NCBI GenBank assembly: GCA_963759155.1
Contig: CAVWXX010000014.1
Location: forward strand, 62,001 to 126,000
DNA: 64,000 nt
Direction of reading: 5' to 3'
Source: SZUA-36 sp963759155
GTDB lineage: Bacteria > Pseudomonadota > Gammaproteobacteria > Xanthomonadales > SZUA-36
The first letter of the stretch is position 1, and each line of letters opens with the position of its first letter. Of this stretch, positions 26,278 through 35,373 are shown piece after piece. The notes under the pieces are model-generated. The model made no database searches and was not told the DNA's origin. It saw only the letters and a program-made list of their open reading frames with translations. The position numbers and the translations under genes are program-made.

Positions 26278-26837
26278 ATACCAAGACATTTTCACTGCTT
26301 GCCATCATGGCCGTATTCCTGGCGGGTGCGTTCATCAGTGTGCTGGACCCCACCGAAGTTAACTGGGCCTGGTTTGTACCGGTACTGGCGGTGGGTGTGG
26401 TCGCATTGTTTGTTTACAGAAAAGCGCATCACGTTGAAGCCAAGGCAAGTCACCGCCTGAGCGGTAACCTGCAGATACTGGAAACCAGTCTTACGAACAT
26501 TCTGGGCAACCTGGAAGACATGGATAAAAACTCGGAAAATCTGCCGGTTTATGAAGCGCGTTTCGAGATTGACCGATTGTTACGTGAGGACCTGAACAAC
26601 TTTGCGAATGCCCGTGAAAGCATGAAACACGTTTTTGGATTGCAACATTATGCCGACGTTATGAGTGCATTTGCCGCCGGAGAGCGGTATATTAACAGGG
26701 TGTGGTCCGCATCAACTGATGGGTACGTGGACGAAGTCCGCAGCTATCTTGAGCGTGCAAATCACCAATTTAGAGATGCCCGATCTCTGTTTGCCGAATT
26801 ACAGCAACAGTATCAATCAACACTCTCTGAAAATTGA
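26274..26837 (+). CDS. Uncharacterised membrane protein in the OPT operon
   Basis: This 187-residue protein has two hydrophobic segments, at about 7-24 and 33-50. A charged helical soluble part follows, beginning AHHVEAKASHRLSGNLQILE and continuing with amphipathic helices. No enzyme motif is visible. The ATGA overlap with the OPT gene makes translational coupling likely, and it may be a small partner or assembly factor of that transporter. It ends the plus-strand run; about 170 bp separate it from the TonB cluster. Confidence 0.7.
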   Translation: MNTKTFSLLAIMAVFLAGAFISVLDPTEVNWAWFVPVLAVGVVALFVYRKAHHVEAKASHRLSGNLQILETSLTNILGNLEDMDKNSENLPVYEARFEIDRLLREDLNNFANARESMKHVFGLQHYADVMSAFAAGERYINRVWSASTDGYVDEVRSYLERANHQFRDARSLFAELQQQYQSTLSEN

Positions 26838-27011
26838 CAACGGAACGTGTACCAAACTAGTTATATGTTTTATTTTTGCGATATACTGTCAAACCGATTG
26901 ACGAAACAACATGTTTAATGCCATAGCGATTGACGGAAAGCACCTCACTATCATAGAGTGTGCCGTCTGATCATTTTCATCAACAATTTTTTAAAGCCAT
27001 TGAGACGAAGC

Positions 27012-27800
27012 ATGCTAAACAATAGAAAGATTACCTGCCTAATGTCCTCAGCCTTCATTTACGCCGTTACAGGATTGTCTACCCAGGCATTCGCTGTGGG
27101 CATTAATGAAGTCATGCAGGAAGGAGAAGCCCGCGCGGATGCCGGCACCACAGCACAAACCCAGATTGATTCGGTCGCCGATCAAACTGAAAAAATCATA
27201 AACGACTACCGGACTGTTACCAAGGTTGTTGATGGACTCAGAGTCTACAACGCATTGTTACAGACCCAGTTGGATAATCAGCAGGCAGAAATGCAGGCCC
27301 TGAATGACTCCATCGCCAACGTCGCGCTGATTGAACGGCAAATCGTTCCCTTGATGATTCGCATGGTAGACGCGCTGGATGAGTTCGTTCAGCTCGATAC
27401 ACCTTTCCTTACGGAAGAGCGTACCGGTCGTATCGAACGTCTGCGTGAAGTTATGGAACGTTCAGATGTATCCGCAGCTGAAAAATTCCGTATCGTGATC
27501 GAAGGCTACCAGATTGAAAACGACTATGGTCGTACGATTGAGGCTTACAAAGGCTCAACCGACATCGATGGTAAGCAGCTGGAAGTTGACTTCCTGCGTA
27601 TCGGTCGTGTTGCATTGTTATACCAGACAGTTGGCGGTGCTCACACTGGCGCATGGGATGCATCCTCGCGCACGTTCGTCGAACTTGATCCTGCCGTTTA
27701 TCAAAAGCAGGTTTTAGATGGTCTTAAGATCGCACGTAAACAGGTTGCACCGGATCTACTCGTTGTACCGGTAGCTGCACCAACGGGGGCAATGAAATGA
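27012..27800 (+). CDS. DUF3450 periplasmic coiled-coil protein of the TonB2-type cluster
   Basis: This 262-residue protein has a signal peptide ending near TQAFA and a long coiled coil (about 40-120, rich in Q, E, D), then an alpha/beta region with ERQIVPLMIRMVDALDEFV and a C-terminal GGAHTGAWD. This is the DUF3450 pattern seen at the head of exbB-exbD-tonB clusters in Vibrio and relatives. The ATG at 27012 gives a clean signal peptide; a GTG at 26958 would add 18 unlikely residues. Its stop overlaps the next start by 4 bases. It is presumed to be a periplasmic accessory of the TonB motor. Confidence 0.87.
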   Translation: MLNNRKITCLMSSAFIYAVTGLSTQAFAVGINEVMQEGEARADAGTTAQTQIDSVADQTEKIINDYRTVTKVVDGLRVYNALLQTQLDNQQAEMQALNDSIANVALIERQIVPLMIRMVDALDEFVQLDTPFLTEERTGRIERLREVMERSDVSAAEKFRIVIEGYQIENDYGRTIEAYKGSTDIDGKQLEVDFLRIGRVALLYQTVGGAHTGAWDASSRTFVELDPAVYQKQVLDGLKIARKQVAPDLLVVPVAAPTGAMK

Positions 27801-29173
27801 AAAGCTTAATCAAAAAAATCGGCCTTGCCAGTGGCCTGATGCTGGCTTTCACCCTGTCTGCCCAGGCTGCAACAGCTATTTCGCTGGACGAGCTTCTGCA
27901 ACAGGTTAAAACCGGTCGCGTGACCGATGCGGCTGAGAACAAGGCACGTCTTGACGAGTTCCGCGCTAACCGTTCATCACAAACCAAATTACTGAATGCT
28001 GAAAAAGCCGAACAAAAACGTCAGGAAGACGCTTCTGCAAGAATGGAGAAGCAGTTTGAAGTCAACGATCAACAGATCCTTGTACTTGAGACAGCCTTCC
28101 AGGATCGCCTCGGTGGTCTGAAAGAACTGTTTGGTGTTCTGCAGCAGGCATCAGGTGATGCACGTGGTCAGTTTGAAACATCACTGACACAGGTTCAGTT
28201 CCCTGATCGTACCGACTTCCTGCTCGAGTTTGCCAAGAAGATGGGTCAGTCAAACCGTCTGGCTTCTCTCGAAGAAATTGAGCGCCTGTGGTTTGAAATG
28301 CAGCGTGAAATGACGGAAACAAGCAAAGTCTCCACCTTCACCACCAACGTTGTTAATGCAAATGGTGAAGAGAACCAGCAGGAAGTTACCCGTATCGGTG
28401 CTTTCAACGTTATCTCTGAAGGCAAGTACCTTGAGTATGTTCCTGAGACCCAACGTCTTGTTGAACTGCAACGTCAGCCTCCTTCACGTTTCACCGGTCG
28501 TTTAGGTGATCTGGAATCTGCAACATCCGGTATGTACCCTGTTGGTCTCGATCCAACACGTGGTCAGTTACTTGGCCTGTTGGTTCAGTCACCCAGCCTG
28601 ATGGAACGTATCGACCAGGGTAAAACTGTTGGTTACGTGATCATCGTTCTCGGTATCTTCGGTGTACTGATCGCCGTCTGGCGTGTACTGGTACTGACCG
28701 CAGTAGGTGCCAAGGTTAACAGCCAAATCAAGAACATCAACCAGCCTAACACCAATAACCCGCTGGGCCGTGTACTCAAGGTGTCTCAGGATGCTGCCGG
28801 TGCTGACATTGAAACCATCGAGCTGAAACTGGGCGAAGCTATCCTCAGGGAAACACCCAAGTTCAACTCCATGCTGCCTCTGTTGAAGATTATCTCCGTC
28901 GTAGCACCGTTGCTCGGTCTGCTCGGTACGGTAACCGGTATGATCGTGACCTTCCAGGCTATTACCCTGTATGGTGCCGGTGATCCGAAACTGATGGCCG
29001 GTGGTATTTCAACCGCACTGGTTACTACGGTACTTGGTCTGTGTGTTGCCATACCGACCGTGTTCCTGCATACGCTGGTTTCCAGCCGGGCCAGAAGACT
29101 GACCCAGATCTTGCAGGAAGAGTCCGCTGGCATGCTCGCAGAGCTTGCCGAAGGTAAACAGTCAGCAGCATAA
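27797..29173 (+). CDS. TtpC-like MotA/TolQ/ExbB proton-channel protein with periplasmic extension
   Basis: This 458-residue protein has a signal peptide (1-24), a coiled-coil periplasmic part (about 30-115), a folded stretch to about 270 and three helices at about 278-303, 362-385 and 402-429. PLLGLLGTVTGMIVTFQAI is the MotA/TolQ/ExbB signature. The long extension before the channel domain is the hallmark of Vibrio TtpC, needed by the TonB2 system in addition to ordinary ExbB. It overlaps the DUF3450 gene by 4 bases. Confidence 0.88.
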   Translation: MKSLIKKIGLASGLMLAFTLSAQAATAISLDELLQQVKTGRVTDAAENKARLDEFRANRSSQTKLLNAEKAEQKRQEDASARMEKQFEVNDQQILVLETAFQDRLGGLKELFGVLQQASGDARGQFETSLTQVQFPDRTDFLLEFAKKMGQSNRLASLEEIERLWFEMQREMTETSKVSTFTTNVVNANGEENQQEVTRIGAFNVISEGKYLEYVPETQRLVELQRQPPSRFTGRLGDLESATSGMYPVGLDPTRGQLLGLLVQSPSLMERIDQGKTVGYVIIVLGIFGVLIAVWRVLVLTAVGAKVNSQIKNINQPNTNNPLGRVLKVSQDAAGADIETIELKLGEAILRETPKFNSMLPLLKIISVVAPLLGLLGTVTGMIVTFQAITLYGAGDPKLMAGGISTALVTTVLGLCVAIPTVFLHTLVSSRARRLTQILQEESAGMLAELAEGKQSAA

Positions 29174-29185
29174 GGTAGTCAGCTC

Positions 29186-29725
29186 ATGGATATGGTTTAT
29201 TACTATCTGCCCGCACTGGAAACGGTCCGTGACTTCATGGAACTTGGTGGGGATGTGCTGTTCGTTATCGGCTTCCTCACGCTGTTCATGTGGATGCTGA
29301 TCATCGAAAGAATAATCTATCTTCGTGCAGGACATAAACGACTGGCCGCCAAGGCCCTGTTCATCTGGGAAGCACGCCAGGACCACAAGTCCTGGAATGC
29401 CCACCAGATCCGGACACGTTTAATCTCGCAGGTTTCCGCCAAAGTAGAACGCAACATACCGATTATTCAGACGTGTGTTGCGTTATGCCCATTGCTCGGC
29501 TTACTGGGTACAGTAACCGGCATGGTCGAGGTGTTTGAGGTAATGGCCATTTCAGGATCGGGTAGCCCCCGTTCCATGGCATCAGGCGTATCCAAGGCAA
29601 CCATTCCGACAATGGCCGGAATGGTTGCGGCTCTGTCCGGTGTCGCTATGGCAACCTACCTGCAACGCAAAGCTTCACGTGAACGTGAATTACTTGCGGA
29701 CAACCTGTACATAGGTAACAAGTGA
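29186..29725 (+). CDS. exbB: ExbB-type biopolymer transport protein
   Basis: This 179-residue short member of the MotA/TolQ/ExbB family has a first helix at about 22-42 (VLFVIGFLTLFMWMLIIER) and a second with CPLLGLLGTVTGMVEVFEVM. A third is in ATIPTMAGMVAALSGVAMATYLQRKA. With ExbD it forms the inner-membrane proton channel that drives TonB. It lies 12 bp after the TtpC-like gene. Having both long and short ExbB paralogues is typical of TonB2 systems. Confidence 0.9.
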   Translation: MDMVYYYLPALETVRDFMELGGDVLFVIGFLTLFMWMLIIERIIYLRAGHKRLAAKALFIWEARQDHKSWNAHQIRTRLISQVSAKVERNIPIIQTCVALCPLLGLLGTVTGMVEVFEVMAISGSGSPRSMASGVSKATIPTMAGMVAALSGVAMATYLQRKASRERELLADNLYIGNK

Positions 29726-29749
29726 CCTGAAGGTCGCTGGAGAATTTGA

Positions 29750-30157
29750 ATGAAGCAATTTTTTAACCAAACCCAGGTCGAAGAAGAGAGCGAAATTAAT
29801 ATCACACCGATGCTTGACGTGGTGTTCATTATGTTGATCTTCTTCATTGTAACGGCAACTTTTGTTAAGGAAGCCGGTATCGACGTTAACCGGCCTGACG
29901 CGGCAACCGCTGTCAAAAAGGAAAATGCAAATATCCTGATTGCCATCGGTGCCAATAACGACATCTGGATTGACCGTCGCATGGTTGACGTTCGTTCGGT
30001 ACGTCCTAATATCGAGCGTCTTCACGCCGAGAACCCGCAGGGTTCAGTGGTTATCCAGGCCGATAAGGATTCCAAGACCGATACGTTAATCCAGGTCATG
30101 GATGCCTCACGTCAAGCCGGTGTGTTTAACGTTTCTATCGCCGCTCAAGAGCAGTAA
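29750..30157 (+). CDS. exbD: ExbD/TolR biopolymer transport protein
   Basis: This 135-residue protein has a single N-terminal helix. ITPMLDVVFIMLIFFIVTATF carries the proton-translocating Asp at residue 23, and a periplasmic domain follows, ending FNVSIAAQEQ. It pairs with ExbB to couple proton flow to TonB movement. The spacing (24 bp from exbB, 8 bp to tonB) supports one transcript. Confidence 0.93.
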   Translation: MKQFFNQTQVEEESEINITPMLDVVFIMLIFFIVTATFVKEAGIDVNRPDAATAVKKENANILIAIGANNDIWIDRRMVDVRSVRPNIERLHAENPQGSVVIQADKDSKTDTLIQVMDASRQAGVFNVSIAAQEQ

Positions 30158-30165
30158 GAAAGATC

Positions 30166-30822
30166 ATGTCAGCAACAATTAATCAAACACTAAACCAAAG
30201 TCAGGCTGCAAGCGTGACCAGGTTGGTAACGGGGCTGATACTTGGTCTGGCTATTACCTTATGCCTGTTCTGGATGATGCAATACCTGATTGCAACTGCT
30301 GATCGTACGCTTAATGATGATGGCGCTGGTAACCTGGTCGATTTTGTCAGGGTAAAGCGTGATGAATCTGTCAAGCAACGGCAGTTGAAACCGAAAAAGC
30401 CACCACCACCTGAGTCACCGCCACCTCAGCCTCCTACACCACAGTTGGAGAACCTGAGTGCCAATGCTGAAAAGATCGCCATTTCAGAAGCACCGGTTGA
30501 AACCGATATTGAAATGACGGGCGGATTCAGCCTTGGGGTGGGCGAAGGTGATTACCTGCCTATTGTTAAAGTAGCACCTATCTATCCCAACCGGGCCTTG
30601 ACCCGTGGTATCGAAGGGTTCTGCGTTGTGCAATACACGGTAACCCGCCAGGGCACGGTGAAGGACCCTGTGGTCATTGAATCACAGTGTACTTCCAGCC
30701 TGTTTCACAGCGCTTCTGTGAACGCAGCCCTGAAATTCAAATACAAGCCAAGGATTATGGACGGCGAAGCTGTTGAAGTTCCTGGCGTACAGAACAAGTT
30801 TACTTATGAAATTACTGAATAA
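30166..30822 (+). CDS. tonB: TonB family energy transducer
   Basis: This 218-residue protein has an N-terminal anchor helix at about 18-43 and a short proline-rich spacer (LKPKKPPPPESPPPQPPTPQ, near 75-93). The C-terminal TonB domain contains VKVAPIYPNRALTRGIEGFCVVQYTV and ends KFKYKPRIMDGEAVEVPGVQNKF. It carries energy to outer-membrane TonB-dependent receptors. The short spacer resembles TonB2 rather than E. coli TonB. The last 17 bases overlap the TPR gene. No receptor is encoded in the window. Confidence 0.92.
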   Translation: MSATINQTLNQSQAASVTRLVTGLILGLAITLCLFWMMQYLIATADRTLNDDGAGNLVDFVRVKRDESVKQRQLKPKKPPPPESPPPQPPTPQLENLSANAEKIAISEAPVETDIEMTGGFSLGVGEGDYLPIVKVAPIYPNRALTRGIEGFCVVQYTVTRQGTVKDPVVIESQCTSSLFHSASVNAALKFKYKPRIMDGEAVEVPGVQNKFTYEITE

Positions 30823-32179
30823 GAGTTTAATACGTAAAAACTGGTTGGTACCTGCCATTTCTGCCGTCTTGTCTGTGATGCTGGCATCCACCGCAGTCGC
30901 ACAGCGCGATAAGGATGAGGATGGCAGCACGCGCAAGACCAAAGAAACCGTGGCCATGAGCCAGCAGGTTTATGAGTCCTTGACCGAAATCCAGGAGTTC
31001 GTAGAAGCCGACGACTTCCAGCCTGCCTTACAGAAGATCAACGAACTTCAGACCGGCAAAAAGAAGATGTCGCCTTATGAAACGGCGCAGATCTATAACC
31101 TTCAGGCTTACACCTACTACCTGATGGAAGATTATCCGAAATCTATCGGTTCCTATGAGAAAGTATTGCAACAGCCTGAGTTACCCGAAGCGCTGCAACA
31201 AAGTACACTCAAAACGCTCGCACAGCTTCACTTTACGGTTGAAGACTACGATAAGGCACTGGAAACCATCAATCGCCTGATGGCCGCAATTGCTGAACCT
31301 TCAGCGGATATTTATATGCTGCAGGGTCAGGCTTACTTCCAGATGGGTGATTATGCGAAAGCGCTCGAACCGATCAAAATCGCCATTCAAATGAACCGCG
31401 ACCAGGGTAAAGTGCCAAAGGAAAACTGGCTGCTGTTACTGCGTGTGATCTACTGGGAAATGAAAGATTTCGATAACATGCTGATCGTTATCAAGGAACT
31501 GATCCAGGAATATCCCAAAGATACCTACGTGCTGACACTGGCAGGTGTTTACAGTGAGTTGGGTGATACCAAGAAGCAGTTGGCATTGACCGAAGCACTG
31601 TATGAGAAGGGTTACATCGACGGGAAACAACATGCCGTCAACCTTGCTAACCTGTACCTGTTACATGGCATGCCATACAAAGCCGCCGTTCTTCTTGAAA
31701 AGGAAATGAAAGCCGGCAATGTGAAGGAAGACACCCGGAATCTGCGCTTACTGTCGCAAGCCTGGTACTCTGCCAGAAACGACAAAAAGGCGATTCCACC
31801 ACTGGTTAAAGCAGCGGCAACAGGTGAAGACTCTGAACTGTATATGCGTTTGGCTCAGTCTTATCTGAACCTCGAAATGTGGAATGAAGCAGCATCGGCC
31901 GCTAAAGCCGGTCTGGCAGCAGGCGACCTCAAGCGTAAGGATACGGCCAACATCATGTATGGTATGGCCCTGTTCAACCAGAGGAAGCTTGAGCAAGCCC
32001 GCAGAGCATTCCAGGCAGCAGGCAAAGACAACCGCAGCAAACGTGCATCACAGCAGTGGATCAAGTACGTCGACAGCGAAATCTTACGCCGCGATACACT
32101 TGAACAGAAACTGCCTGACGTGAAACCACGTGATGTGGATGAAATTCTGAGAGCCAACGCCGAGGCAGTCGACGGCTAA
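30806..32179 (+). CDS. TPR-repeat protein of the TonB2-type cluster
   Basis: This 457-residue protein has a signal peptide ending near STAVAQ and then tetratricopeptide helices throughout, for example YNLQAYTYYLMEDYPKSIGSYEKVL and MLQGQAYFQMGDYAKALEPIKIA. Such proteins close exbB-exbD-tonB-ttpC clusters and probably scaffold periplasmic contacts; the partner is unknown. The ATG at 30806 is chosen because it gives a proper signal peptide; it overlaps tonB by 17 bases. A strong terminator follows 20 bp after the stop. Confidence 0.88.
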   Translation: MKLLNKSLIRKNWLVPAISAVLSVMLASTAVAQRDKDEDGSTRKTKETVAMSQQVYESLTEIQEFVEADDFQPALQKINELQTGKKKMSPYETAQIYNLQAYTYYLMEDYPKSIGSYEKVLQQPELPEALQQSTLKTLAQLHFTVEDYDKALETINRLMAAIAEPSADIYMLQGQAYFQMGDYAKALEPIKIAIQMNRDQGKVPKENWLLLLRVIYWEMKDFDNMLIVIKELIQEYPKDTYVLTLAGVYSELGDTKKQLALTEALYEKGYIDGKQHAVNLANLYLLHGMPYKAAVLLEKEMKAGNVKEDTRNLRLLSQAWYSARNDKKAIPPLVKAAATGEDSELYMRLAQSYLNLEMWNEAASAAKAGLAAGDLKRKDTANIMYGMALFNQRKLEQARRAFQAAGKDNRSKRASQQWIKYVDSEILRRDTLEQKLPDVKPRDVDEILRANAEAVDG

Positions 32180-32198
32180 AGGCTTCTCAAAGCGATAT

Positions 32199-32229
32199 AA
32201 AAAACCGCGCTCAAAGCGCGGTTTTTTTT
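32199..32229 (+). terminator. Intrinsic terminator of the TonB cluster
   Basis: AACCGCGCT and AGCGCGGTT form a 9-bp GC-rich stem around CAA, followed by eight T. It directly follows the TPR gene. The mirrored A-run also suits termination of the convergent DUF190 gene. Confidence 0.92.
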
Positions 32230-32261
32230 GTGTTGAATTTATGCCGCAACAAAAAGCTGAT

Positions 32262-32615
32262 TCAGTCTTTGTTACCCGGCATGTAATGCATGATGCGAAT
32301 ATTCTCCATTGTCACCAGGGCGCCGCATTTTGCTTCTTCAAATAATTCAGACAAGGTCTCCCGAAAGGCCGCAATCTTGGCTTCTTCATCCACGATTTCG
32401 ATAGCGATCGGAAGATCGGATGACAGGTCGAGTATCTTTGTTGTCCGGATACGGGCGCTGGCCCCATAGCCCAGTACGCCTTTAAAGACCGTTGCACCGG
32501 CAAGATCGGCATCACGGGCCCTTCTGACAATAACCTCGTACAAAGGCGCATGACCCAGCTTGTCACTCTCACCGACAAACACCCTCAACAACACCGCCTG
32601 CCCTGTAATTGTCAT
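32262..32615 (-). CDS. DUF190 protein, CrcB partner
   Basis: This 117-residue PII-like small protein has GQAVLLRVFVGESDKLGHAPLYEVIVRRARD and GATVFKGVLGYGASARIRTTKILDLSSDLPIAIEIVD, the DUF190 pattern. Members often stand beside crcB fluoride channels. Its start is 2 bp after the crcB stop on the minus strand, so the pair is an operon. A regulatory role on the channel is a common guess; nothing in the sequence proves it. Confidence 0.88.
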   Translation of the reverse strand: MTITGQAVLLRVFVGESDKLGHAPLYEVIVRRARDADLAGATVFKGVLGYGASARIRTTKILDLSSDLPIAIEIVDEEAKIAAFRETLSELFEEAKCGALVTMENIRIMHYMPGNKD

Positions 32616-32617
32616 AA

Positions 32618-33007
32618 TTACCTCAACACCAATGCACTTAAATACAAGCCCAATACAAACGCCAGCCCGGCACCCGCCATGGTGGCCACAAAATAGAACG
32701 ATGCATAAAAATATTCCTTGTCCTGAACAAACTGGCCCAGTTCATAAACAAAGGAAGACATGGTCGTAAACCCACCGCAAAACCCGGTAGCCAGTAATAG
32801 GCGCATCTCGGTGGAAAGCAGCTGCGAGGTCGAAGCAATACCGGTGATAAGCCCTATCAGCAGGCAACCTGCAATATTGGATACCAACGTACCCAATGGC
32901 ATACTCATCGCGGCATAGTTCTGCGTGGCCAGGCTCATGCCGTAACGGCTGACGCCGCCGAGCATACTGCCCAGCCCAACATAGACAAACGGTAAAATGC
33001 CAGCCAC
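32618..33007 (-). CDS. crcB: CrcB/Fluc fluoride ion channel
   Basis: This 129-residue protein has four hydrophobic segments. GLGSMLGGVSRYGMS, PLGTLVSNIAGCLLIGLI and GFCGGFTTMSSFVYEL are the Fluc signatures, with the pore Asn and the FTTMSSF polar track. It exports fluoride as a dual-topology dimer. The GTG at 33007 gives the family's normal length; upstream residues in the same frame look non-coding. I could not recognise a fluoride riboswitch in the 235 bp upstream. Confidence 0.9.
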   Translation of the reverse strand: MAGILPFVYVGLGSMLGGVSRYGMSLATQNYAAMSMPLGTLVSNIAGCLLIGLITGIASTSQLLSTEMRLLLATGFCGGFTTMSSFVYELGQFVQDKEYFYASFYFVATMAGAGLAFVLGLYLSALVLR

Positions 33008-33242
33008 TTTCGAATCCTGTAAATTTAGATTGCTACATGATGCGATGCGGAAAGGCACGACGCAAGAGTTGAGACAAAAGAGTACCCAAATGGACAAGGG
33101 CTTAAGCCTGAAATATCTTTGGCGAACCATGTGGTAAAAATGGAAAACTACAAGGCGTTGCCAGGCATGCATTTATAGCCACAGACCAGGTAATTCCAGT
33201 TAAACTACATCAAACAGGAAATGCACCCCTGGGGGGATAAAA

Positions 33243-34223
33243 ATGACCAAACGTATCTTCATCGCCGGCCATAATGGAATGGTTGGCTCTGCATTGATGC
33301 GTCAACTGGAAAAAGACATCAACAACAGCATCATCACGGCCAACTTCAAAGACCTGGACCTGCGCAACCAGCCACAGGTGGCCGATTTTTTCGCCCAAAA
33401 CCCCATCGATGAGATTTACCTAAGCGCTGCCAAAGTGGGCGGCATCCACGCCAACGATACCTACCCTGCCGAGTTCATCTACGACAACCTGATGATGGAA
33501 TGCAATGTTATCCACCAGGCATGGCAAAGCGGCGTATATAGACTGATGTTTTTAGGTAGCTCATGTATCTACCCCAGGCTGGCCAACCAGCCCATGAAAG
33601 AATCAGCACTGTTAAGTGGCAAGCTTGAGCCCACCAATGAGCCCTATGCCGTGGCCAAGATCGCCGGCATCAAGCTGTGCGAATCTTACAACCGCCAATA
33701 CGGCACCGATTACCGCAGTGTGATGCCCACTAACCTGTATGGTCCGGGCGATAACTACCATCCCGAAAACAGCCACGTGATCCCTGCCCTGTTACGGCGT
33801 TTTCACGAGGCCAAGCTGAGCAATGCTGACAGCATCAGCATATGGGGCAGCGGCACATCATTGCGTGAGTTTTTACATGTGGATGATATGGCGCGCGCAT
33901 CCATCCACATCATGGATCTGCCATTGGAGGAATACCAGCAGGTCACCGACCCACGGCTGTCGCATATCAATGTGGGCTCGGGTGTGGATTGCTCCATTGC
34001 CGAGCTTGTGGGCGTTATACAGGACGTGACGGGATATAGAGGCAACATCAGCTACGACACCAGCAAGCCGGACGGCGCACCACGTAAGCTAATGGATAGC
34101 ACCAAGCTGAAAAGCCTCGGCTGGCAACCCCAGTACACATTAAAAGAAGGCCTGGCAGACGCCTACCAGTGGTTTGTCGAGCATTATGAAAGTTTGAGCG
34201 AGGAAGGGACCAGGAACCAATGA
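33243..34223 (+). CDS. fcl: GDP-L-fucose synthase
   Basis: This 326-residue SDR epimerase-reductase has an NADP-binding GHNGMVGSAL (9-18), a substrate region FLGSSCIYPRLANQPMKESALL and the catalytic YAVAK (Tyr135, Lys139). It converts GDP-4-keto-6-deoxymannose to GDP-fucose for surface polysaccharide. GGGGGGA lies just before the ATG. It overlaps gmd by ATGA; here fcl precedes gmd, so both pathway steps are in one transcript. Confidence 0.94.
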   Translation: MTKRIFIAGHNGMVGSALMRQLEKDINNSIITANFKDLDLRNQPQVADFFAQNPIDEIYLSAAKVGGIHANDTYPAEFIYDNLMMECNVIHQAWQSGVYRLMFLGSSCIYPRLANQPMKESALLSGKLEPTNEPYAVAKIAGIKLCESYNRQYGTDYRSVMPTNLYGPGDNYHPENSHVIPALLRRFHEAKLSNADSISIWGSGTSLREFLHVDDMARASIHIMDLPLEEYQQVTDPRLSHINVGSGVDCSIAELVGVIQDVTGYRGNISYDTSKPDGAPRKLMDSTKLKSLGWQPQYTLKEGLADAYQWFVEHYESLSEEGTRNQ

Positions 34224-35350
34224 GCAACAAAGTCGCATTAATCACCGGTGTCACCGGCCAGGATGGTTCGTACCTGGCGGAGTTTTTACTGGAAAAGGGT
34301 TACGAGGTACACGGTATAAAACGCCGCGCCTCTTCATTTAACACCGAGCGCATAGACCATATCTATGAGGCCCCTTCTGAAAAAAACAGAAAGTTCATAT
34401 TGCACTACGGCGACCTGACCGATACCTCCAACATCACCCGTATCATCCAGCAAGTACAACCGGATGAGATTTACAACCTGGGTGCGCAAAGCCACGTGGC
34501 TGTTTCTTTTGAAGAACCGGAATACACTGCTGATGTAGTGGGCATGGGTACGCTACGGGTACTGGAAGCGGTACGCTTACTCGGCCTGACTGAAAAAACA
34601 CGTATCTACCAGGCATCCACCTCCGAGCTTTTTGGCAAGGTGCAGGAGACCCCGCAAACCGAAACCACACCCTTTTACCCGCGCTCGCCCTACGGTGTTG
34701 CCAAGCTGTATGGCTACTGGATAACCGTGAACTACCGCGAAGCTTATGGCATGTATGCCTGTAACGGCATCCTGTTTAACCACGAGTCGCCACGCCGGGG
34801 CGAAACCTTTGTGACACGCAAGATCACCCGTGGCCTGTGCAATATTTCACAAGGGCTGGAAGACTGCCTGTACATGGGTAATATGGATTCCTTACGTGAC
34901 TGGGGCCACGCCAGGGATTATGTCGAAATGCAGTGGCTGATGCTGCAGCAGGACGAACCCGAAGATTTTGTTATCGCCACTGGCAAGCAGTACACGGTGA
35001 GGGACTTCATCAATAGATCTGCAAAAGCACTAGGCATTACCCTGAAATTTGAGGGCGAGGGCCTTGATGAGGTAGGCAAAGTCGAGAGCATTGATGCCAG
35101 CATTGCAGCCAACGATATCGCCGTAAAGCCAGGTGATGTGATGGTAGCCGTGAGTGAACAATACTACCGTCCCACCGAAGTCGACTCCCTGTTGGGTGAT
35201 CCGGCGAAAGCCAAGAACAAACTGGGCTGGGAAACACGTGTAACGCTGGATGAAATGATCGCAGAAATGGTGCACAACGACCTGCAGATCGCGAGCAGAA
35301 ACCGGCTATTGATTAAGAGTGGGTATGATGTGAATCAGCCGTTTGAGTAA
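34220..35350 (+). CDS. gmd: GDP-mannose 4,6-dehydratase
   Basis: This 376-residue extended SDR enzyme has GVTGQDGSYLAEFLLEKGY at the NADP site, GIKRRASSFNTERIDHIY, the Ser/Thr-Tyr-Lys site (STSELFGKVQETPQ and YGVAKLYGYW) and NHESPRRGETFVTRKITR. It makes GDP-4-keto-6-deoxymannose, the substrate of the upstream Fcl. Length is close to the usual 370. No glycosyltransferases follow, so the polysaccharide genes must be elsewhere. Confidence 0.95.
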   Translation: MSNKVALITGVTGQDGSYLAEFLLEKGYEVHGIKRRASSFNTERIDHIYEAPSEKNRKFILHYGDLTDTSNITRIIQQVQPDEIYNLGAQSHVAVSFEEPEYTADVVGMGTLRVLEAVRLLGLTEKTRIYQASTSELFGKVQETPQTETTPFYPRSPYGVAKLYGYWITVNYREAYGMYACNGILFNHESPRRGETFVTRKITRGLCNISQGLEDCLYMGNMDSLRDWGHARDYVEMQWLMLQQDEPEDFVIATGKQYTVRDFINRSAKALGITLKFEGEGLDEVGKVESIDASIAANDIAVKPGDVMVAVSEQYYRPTEVDSLLGDPAKAKNKLGWETRVTLDEMIAEMVHNDLQIASRNRLLIKSGYDVNQPFE

Positions 35351-35373
35351 ACTGCTCTCGTACTGACGCAGAG

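Noticed and set aside
33008..33242. A fluoride riboswitch upstream of crcB
   Set aside because: I looked for the conserved pseudoknot core in the minus-strand leader and could not recognise it. A covariance search would decide.
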